Source: Kurthia populi (lineage in GTDB: Bacteria; Bacillota; Bacilli; Bacillales_A; Planococcaceae). Taken from it: 42,195 nt of DNA. The notes under the pieces are model-generated. The model did no database searches. It was not told the origin of the DNA and saw only the letters and a program-made list of their open reading frames with translations. Shown piece by piece: positions 38,202-42,195 of the stretch (the first letter of the stretch is position 1; the number at the start of each line of letters is the position of its first letter). The translations under genes were made by a program, and so were the position numbers. Location: NCBI RefSeq assembly GCF_042686175.1, contig NZ_JBHUOR010000130.1, positions 1 through 42,195 of the forward strand. Direction: 5' to 3'.

Positions 38202-38674
38202 TGGGTTTTAAAATTACATTCAACGAAGAAAATGCAGTTTCATCAGAATTTGAAATGGTCAAAGAGGGAAAATTTGAAGCAACAATCATCAGCGCAGAGT
38301 TACAGGAGTTTAACGGTGAACCAAATTTTTCGGTAGGTGTTGAAATTCGTTCTGACGTTGTACAAGATCATCAAGGTGCAAAGATTCTTTATAACACTGT
38401 TTACTTAATCGGCAGTGGCCAGTGGGCTGAATCAACAGAGCGTAAACGCGATGTTTTCCTAAAAGCATGCGGTTATCGCGGTAAACAGGAATTGGATTTA
38501 GAAAAAGTTGAAAAAGAAATCTTGAACAAAAATGTTCTGGTAACGGTAAAACATAAGCCTAATAAAGAAGGTAAAGTTTATCCGAAAGTTACTTGGTTCG
38601 ATGAAACAAAATTCCCTACCGGTGCCGCAGCAAACGATAAAGTATCAGTAGGTGAAGATGATTTACCGTTCTAA
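38201..38674 (+). CDS. DUF669 single-strand-DNA-binding-like protein
   Basis: A 157-residue protein with the DUF669 plan: GFKITFNEENAVSSEFEMVK, EGKFEATIISAELQEFNGEP, FSVGVEIRSDVVQDHQGAKI, then KPNKEGKVYPKVTWFDETKF and an acidic end EDDLPF. The fold is an OB-like beta barrel, and the last six residues copy the SSB tip (DDDIPF type) that binds RecQ, PriA, RecO and others. It lies between the Sak4-like ATPase and the primase-helicase, consistent with an SSB role at the phage fork. Confidence 0.88.
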   Translation: MGFKITFNEENAVSSEFEMVKEGKFEATIISAELQEFNGEPNFSVGVEIRSDVVQDHQGAKILYNTVYLIGSGQWAESTERKRDVFLKACGYRGKQELDLEKVEKEILNKNVLVTVKHKPNKEGKVYPKVTWFDETKFPTGAAANDKVSVGEDDLPF

Positions 38675-38683
38675 AACGAACAA

Positions 38684-38722
38684 CTAAAAATAAGGAGTCT
38701 AGCGATAGGCTTCTTTATTTTT
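38684..38722 (+). terminator. intrinsic terminator or attenuator
   Basis: AAAATAAGGAGTCT pairs imperfectly with AGGCTTCTTTATTTT across an AGCGAT loop, and the right arm itself runs into T-rich sequence. It lies just after the DUF669 gene and may reduce expression of the primase-helicase gene. Confidence 0.6.
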
Positions 38723-38743
38723 GCTAAAAATGGGGTGAAATCG

Positions 38744-38935
38744 ATGAAAAATAAAAATGGCATTACTATTTTTGAGGAAAAAGTTAAAACAAGAAAAGTT
38801 AAATATGTTGAGCTACGTCGAAAAATAGATGAAGTAATTGTCACACCTTATCACAAAAAATACATCGAAGAATTAAAGAAAGAAAAATGGTATATAGCCC
38901 ATTCTTTCTACATAAAAGAGAAGGTGAAAAAATGA
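38744..38935 (+). CDS. small basic hypothetical protein
   Basis: Sixty-three residues from ATG 38744, behind GGGGTG. Lys-rich and compact (MKNKNGITIFEEKVKTRKVK ... YHKKYIEELKKEKWYIAHSF). The stop overlaps the primase-helicase start by 4 bases (ATGA), so it is coupled to it. Not recognised; nucleic-acid binding is possible from its charge. Confidence 0.6.
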   Translation: MKNKNGITIFEEKVKTRKVKYVELRRKIDEVIVTPYHKKYIEELKKEKWYIAHSFYIKEKVKK

Positions 38936-41298
38936 GAGAGCATTACAACTTTAATGAAATTCCGAACGAGCTGAAAATGATGGCACAATGGGTGCTTTGG
39001 AAATACGAGGACCGTAACGGTAAGAAAACAAAAGTGCCATATCAAGCAGATGGTTCTGCAGCACAAGCGAACAATCGAAATACATGGTCCACCTTTGCAA
39101 CAGCAGTAAAGTTTTATACCGAATACGATGAATTTGATGGCATCGGTTTTGTTTTTAGTCGCCAGGATAATTTAATCGGAGTCGATATTGATAAGTGCGT
39201 TGTGGACGGCCAAGCAAATTCGTTCGCGTCTGAAATTATCGATACGCTTGATTCATACACTGAATTTAGTCCAAGTGGGAACGGTATTCACATCATTATT
39301 CGCGGTAATCTTCCACAGTCGGTGATGGGGACGGGCAGAAAAAATACACAACATGGATTAGAAATTTATCAGTACGGCCGGTTCTTTACGTTTACTGGTG
39401 ATCGCGAGAATAGCAACGAAATTTACGAACGTACAGATGAGCTTGCAGAAGTGTTTGAACAGTATTTTGACGACAGCGACATTCAAGGTCGAGTAAATTT
39501 AGCGGATTTCGAAAAAGATGAAATTAAATTCTCGAATGCAGAGCTGTGGGAGAAAATGTTCCGTAGTCGAAATGGCGATGAAATCCGAGCCTTGTTCAAT
39601 GGTGAATCGAGTGGTGACAGAAGTAGTGACGATTTAGCTTTATGTAATCACTTAGCGTTTTGGACTGCCAAAAGCGCTATTCGCATGGATGCAATGTTTC
39701 GTGAAAGTAATCTTATGCGTGATAAGTGGGATGTTATTCATTTCACACAGACGGGGGAAACGTATGGCGAGCGCACAATCGCAAAAGCAATAGCTTCTAC
39801 ACCTTCCACAATCTTAGACAACATAACACAGTACGATGATTTCACGTTTAACATTACTGGGGAGTCTGTGGATGATAAGCGAGTAGAAGAAGTAATAAAA
39901 GAAAAGAAAAAATTCCGTCTAACTGAATTAGGGAATGCTGAACGTATTGCATTCGAATACGGCCATATCATTAAATATGTTTCTGAAATCGGTTGGATGC
40001 TTTGGGATGGCAAGCGCTGGAATGTTGATAACAAAAAAGAAATCGAACGGATCACAGCGAAGGTGCTACGCGGATTGTACAAATCGGAAGATGAAGGCGA
40101 GCAAAAGTGGGCGAGATATTGTGAAAAGCGAAATATCCGTATGAATAGTATTAAGGATTTAATGCCAATTGTACCCGGTGAACGAGAAGAATTTGATAAG
40201 CATGATTACTTATTCAACGTGCAAAATGGTGTGGTTAATTTAAAAACAGGTGAGCTCATGCCACATGACCGTAATCTGCATTTAACTAAAATTGCGAACG
40301 TGGAATTTATCAAAGATGCAGAATGTCCGAATTGGCTCAAATTCTTAGATAGCATTTTCTTAGGTGATAAAGAGCTGCAGGAGTACATGCAGCGTCTTGT
40401 TGGTTACAGCTTAACTGGTGACATTTCAGAACAAATTATGATGTTTTTAGTCGGAGGTGGTAGTAATGGTAAATCAACATTTATTAATACAATTAAAGAT
40501 TTGGTCGGTGACTACGGTAAACAAGCCAAATCCGACACGTTTATCAAAAAGAAGGAAACAGGCGCAAACAATGATATTGCCAGATTGGTCGGTTCACGCT
40601 TTGTGTCAGCGATTGAATCAGAAGAAGGCGAACGTTTATCTGAATCATTCGTGAAGCAAATTACAGGTGGAGAGCCAGTCCTTGCGCGATTCCTACGACA
40701 AGAATTTTTTGAGTTTATACCAAACTTCAAAGTTTTCTTTACAACAAATCACAAGCCGATAATTGGCGGTTTGGACGAAGGTATTTGGCGACGAGTGAAG
40801 CTAATACCATTCAATCTCAATTTACCATCACATCTACGTGATAAAAAGTTGCCAGAGAAACTAAGTTTAGAAATGCCAGGTATTTTAAATTGGGCAGTCG
40901 AAGGTTGTATGAAGTGGCAGCAGTCGGGATTGAAAGAACCAAGCGTAGTAGCAGTAGCGACGGGCACATACAAAGAAGAAATGGATTTACTTGCACCATT
41001 TTTGACTGAATGTTGTTACGTTGACCAAAAAGATAAAAATTTAAAAATCGAAGCTAAAGAGTTGTACCAAGTATATGACCGTTTTAGTTATCAAAATAGT
41101 GATACAGCCGTCAAAAATAGTCGTGCTTTTTATCGAATGATGGAAACAAAGGGATTCGTTAAGAAACGTAGTACAAAAAATAAAATGTTCTTTTTCGGAA
41201 TTACATTGTTGGAACGAGCGCCAACTGACAAGGTTACCGAAAATCAAAATAGGTTACAAAACCATAGTGAAGAAGTCCCGTTTTTCATCACTAAATAA
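38932..41298 (+). CDS. primase-helicase (NrS-1/primpol-like N-terminus plus D5-type helicase)
   Basis: A 788-residue replication protein. Residues about 5-150 are primpol-like: AQWVLWKYEDRNGKKTKVPY, GIGFVFSRQDNLIGVDIDKC (catalytic D-x-D), SPSGNGIHIIIRG. A linker to about 300 is helical. Residues about 330-470 are the D5_N region (WMLWDGKRWNVDNKKEIERI; LMPIVPGEREEFDKHDYLFN VQNGVVNL type). The SF3 helicase has Walker A G508-G-G-S-N-G-K-S-T, Walker B and sensor segments RLVGSRFVSAIESEEGERL, KVFFTTNHKPIIGG and WRRVKLIPF. The end is a wHTH-like tail. It should start and drive lytic replication. ATG 38932 follows GAGAAGGTG. Confidence 0.92.
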   Translation: MREHYNFNEIPNELKMMAQWVLWKYEDRNGKKTKVPYQADGSAAQANNRNTWSTFATAVKFYTEYDEFDGIGFVFSRQDNLIGVDIDKCVVDGQANSFASEIIDTLDSYTEFSPSGNGIHIIIRGNLPQSVMGTGRKNTQHGLEIYQYGRFFTFTGDRENSNEIYERTDELAEVFEQYFDDSDIQGRVNLADFEKDEIKFSNAELWEKMFRSRNGDEIRALFNGESSGDRSSDDLALCNHLAFWTAKSAIRMDAMFRESNLMRDKWDVIHFTQTGETYGERTIAKAIASTPSTILDNITQYDDFTFNITGESVDDKRVEEVIKEKKKFRLTELGNAERIAFEYGHIIKYVSEIGWMLWDGKRWNVDNKKEIERITAKVLRGLYKSEDEGEQKWARYCEKRNIRMNSIKDLMPIVPGEREEFDKHDYLFNVQNGVVNLKTGELMPHDRNLHLTKIANVEFIKDAECPNWLKFLDSIFLGDKELQEYMQRLVGYSLTGDISEQIMMFLVGGGSNGKSTFINTIKDLVGDYGKQAKSDTFIKKKETGANNDIARLVGSRFVSAIESEEGERLSESFVKQITGGEPVLARFLRQEFFEFIPNFKVFFTTNHKPIIGGLDEGIWRRVKLIPFNLNLPSHLRDKKLPEKLSLEMPGILNWAVEGCMKWQQSGLKEPSVVAVATGTYKEEMDLLAPFLTECCYVDQKDKNLKIEAKELYQVYDRFSYQNSDTAVKNSRAFYRMMETKGFVKKRSTKNKMFFFGITLLERAPTDKVTENQNRLQNHSEEVPFFITK

Positions 41299-41314
41299 CT
41301 TTTTATAAAATAAA

Positions 41315-41502
41315 GTAACTCTACTCAAACCCTTGTGGCTCTAAGGCTAGTTAGCTTTTAAGTTACTTTAGTTATTTTTGTTTTATATTACTAAAAAAAT
41401 AAAAAATAAATATATATATATAAGAGCGCAATGCCCTGCGAGGGTAACTAAAATAACCGAAACGCTCCAAACCCTTGTGGCTCTAAGGTTTAGAGTAGTT
41501 AC
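41315..41502. repeat. putative lytic replication origin: two GTAACT...AGTTAC elements and an AT-rich stretch
   Basis: A 21-base direct repeat (AAACCCTTGTGGCTCTAAGG plus a leading C) occurs at 41326-41346 and 41468-41488. Each copy sits between GTAACT (41315-41320; 41444-41449) and AGTTAC (41361-41366; 41497-41502), with CCTT/AAGG arms around a GTGGCTCT loop. Between them lies a very AT-rich tract (about 41385-41422) with (TA)n. Further GTAAC boxes follow to 41530. Iterons plus an AT-rich unwinding stretch next to the primase-helicase gene point to an origin. No gene lies in 41299-41569. Confidence 0.6.
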
Positions 41503-41569
41503 TAAAAGATAACTTTCGGTAACTTTTAATAACTTTTATGAAATTAGATAACTCTTGTGAGGTGAAATC

Positions 41570-42004
41570 ATGAATTATTTAGAGATTTTATCAAAAATAT
41601 GGAAAAGTGGCGCAGAAATGAAGCTACTCAACACAGGCGAGATTGAATTATTGCATGCTGATCGTGTGCCAGCTGAAACTATGAGTGCTGCAGAATTAGT
41701 TTTTGATGACATCGAAAAATGGTTTAAATCGTGGAACGGCGCAACGGCAATTGAAAAAACGATGCGGAATATCTTGCTTCAATATTGTGGATGGACTCGA
41801 AATACAAAAATCTTGAAATGGTTGAACGCAGAAGAATCGAAAACATTTTTAGTTCATGACTGGACAGTGTTGTTAGGTAAAAATGGTTGGACGAATATTT
41901 ATGATGATTATCGCCAGTATGAAAATGGCGAATCGCACAAATTAGCAAAAGAAATTTATGACAATGCGTGTGAGTACATGAAAAGGGTGACTGAAAATGA
42001 ATAA
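41570..42004 (+). CDS. hypothetical protein next to the origin
   Basis: A 144-residue protein, not recognised. Aromatic-rich and helical: WKSGAEMKLLNTGEIELLHA, VFDDIEKWFKSWNGATAIEK, QYCGWTRNTKILKWLNAEES, GKNGWTNIYDDYRQYENGES. GAGGTG lies 8-13 bases before ATG. It follows the putative origin, where replication accessory factors are frequent. Confidence 0.6.
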   Translation: MNYLEILSKIWKSGAEMKLLNTGEIELLHADRVPAETMSAAELVFDDIEKWFKSWNGATAIEKTMRNILLQYCGWTRNTKILKWLNAEESKTFLVHDWTVLLGKNGWTNIYDDYRQYENGESHKLAKEIYDNACEYMKRVTENE

Positions 42005-42080
42005 GTATGAGTTTTGGTATGAGGTTGCTGTGCTTGTTTTTTGTATCACGATGGCCATTATATTTTTAGTTTTGAAATAG
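41997..42080 (+). CDS. 27-residue single-span membrane peptide
   Basis: ATG 41997 with AAAAGGGTGA upstream reads to TAG 42078-42080. After MNKYEFWYE, 17 residues are hydrophobic (VAVLVFCITMAIIFLVL) and one Lys ends the peptide. It overlaps the previous gene by 8 bases, and the ribosome site of the next gene follows directly. A small membrane peptide; function unknown, could inhibit a host membrane process. Confidence 0.5.
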   Translation: MNKYEFWYEVAVLVFCITMAIIFLVLK

Positions 42081-42089
42081 GAGGAGATC

Positions 42090-42195
42090 ATGATGAATAA
42101 AGAACAGTTAGACGCGATTAAAGCGCGTGTAGTGAATACAACACCTGGTGCGTGGAGAATTGATAAAAAAAGTGATAGTCGTGCATATATTACAG
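42090..42195 (+). CDS. Ead/Ea22-like early protein, N-terminal part
   Basis: ATG 42090 (or 42093) has a strong AGGAGGA at 42079-42085. It reads MMNKEQLDAIKARVVNTTPG AWRIDKKSD..., the usual opening of Ead-like proteins, and runs off the window at ...A-Y-I-T. Removing the duplicated TACAG (42191-42195 and 1-5) joins it in frame to 6-277. Confidence 0.75.
   Translation, partial: MMNKEQLDAIKARVVNTTPGAWRIDKKSDSRAYIT

Noticed and set aside
1..42195. CRISPR array or insertion sequence
   Set aside because: The repeat clusters are irregular, AT-rich and lack regular unique spacers; no Cas or transposase frame was found.

Overview
This window looks like one complete, circular genome of a temperate siphophage that lives as a plasmid (a phage-plasmid). 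The host is probably a low-GC Gram-positive Bacillales species; Lysinibacillus-type Bacillaceae/Planococcaceae is my best guess. The guess rests on AT-rich DNA, strong AGGAGG ribosome sites, TTG/GTG starts, an AbrB-like regulator, a RinA/ArpU-type late activator and the gene order of HK97-type Firmicutes siphophages. The two ends share five bases (TACAG). If that overlap is collapsed, one open Ead/Ea22-like gene reads across the junction, so the window is probably a whole circle opened inside that gene (about 42.19 kb unique).

Layout. 1-3539: end of the early/middle operon (ERCC4-type nuclease, YopX-like, MazG-like, DNA-binding proteins, RinA-like activator). 3540-4113: a gene-free, strongly structured interval, possibly a large non-coding RNA, ending in a terminator. 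4114-27834: the late operon: HNH endonuclease, terminase, HK97-type portal/ClpP-like protease/capsid, an Ig/fn3 decoration protein, neck and tail genes, tape measure with two wall-degrading domains, baseplate and fibre proteins, holin, amidase. 28052-30899: accessory genes, including an HTH-coiled coil-nuclease fusion. 31044-33655: plasmid maintenance: a replication-initiator candidate behind an antisense RNA and attenuator, then ParA and a small ribbon-helix-helix-like partner. 33682-35028: lysogeny switch (ImmA-like protease and repressor on the minus strand, Cro-like gene on the plus strand). 35039-42195: early and replication genes (AbrB-like, Gp157, Sak4-like ATPase, DUF669 SSB-like protein, primase-helicase), then an iteron/AT-rich region that may be the lytic origin.

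No integrase, excisionase or transposase is visible. Together with ParA, the rep-like gene and its copy-control leader, this supports extrachromosomal maintenance.

The most striking points are as follows. (1) Capsid and major tail genes carry the same +1 shift site (CCCAGC) and, after the shift, near-identical short tags that look like the first two strands of an fn3 domain. The gene right after the capsid begins with what looks like the rest of that fn3 domain, so the tags may dock one Ig-like decoration protein on both head and tail. (2) The leader of the rep-like gene holds all parts of an antisense-RNA attenuator, including a 10-bp antiterminator pairing. (3) An AGACATTT-type repeat occurs in five clusters, two flanking parA and three far away, and may be dispersed centromere sites. 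(4) The octamer TGTGGA(A/C)G occurs about 38 times on both strands, far above expectation. (5) The 3.6-4.03 kb interval may encode a large structured phage RNA.
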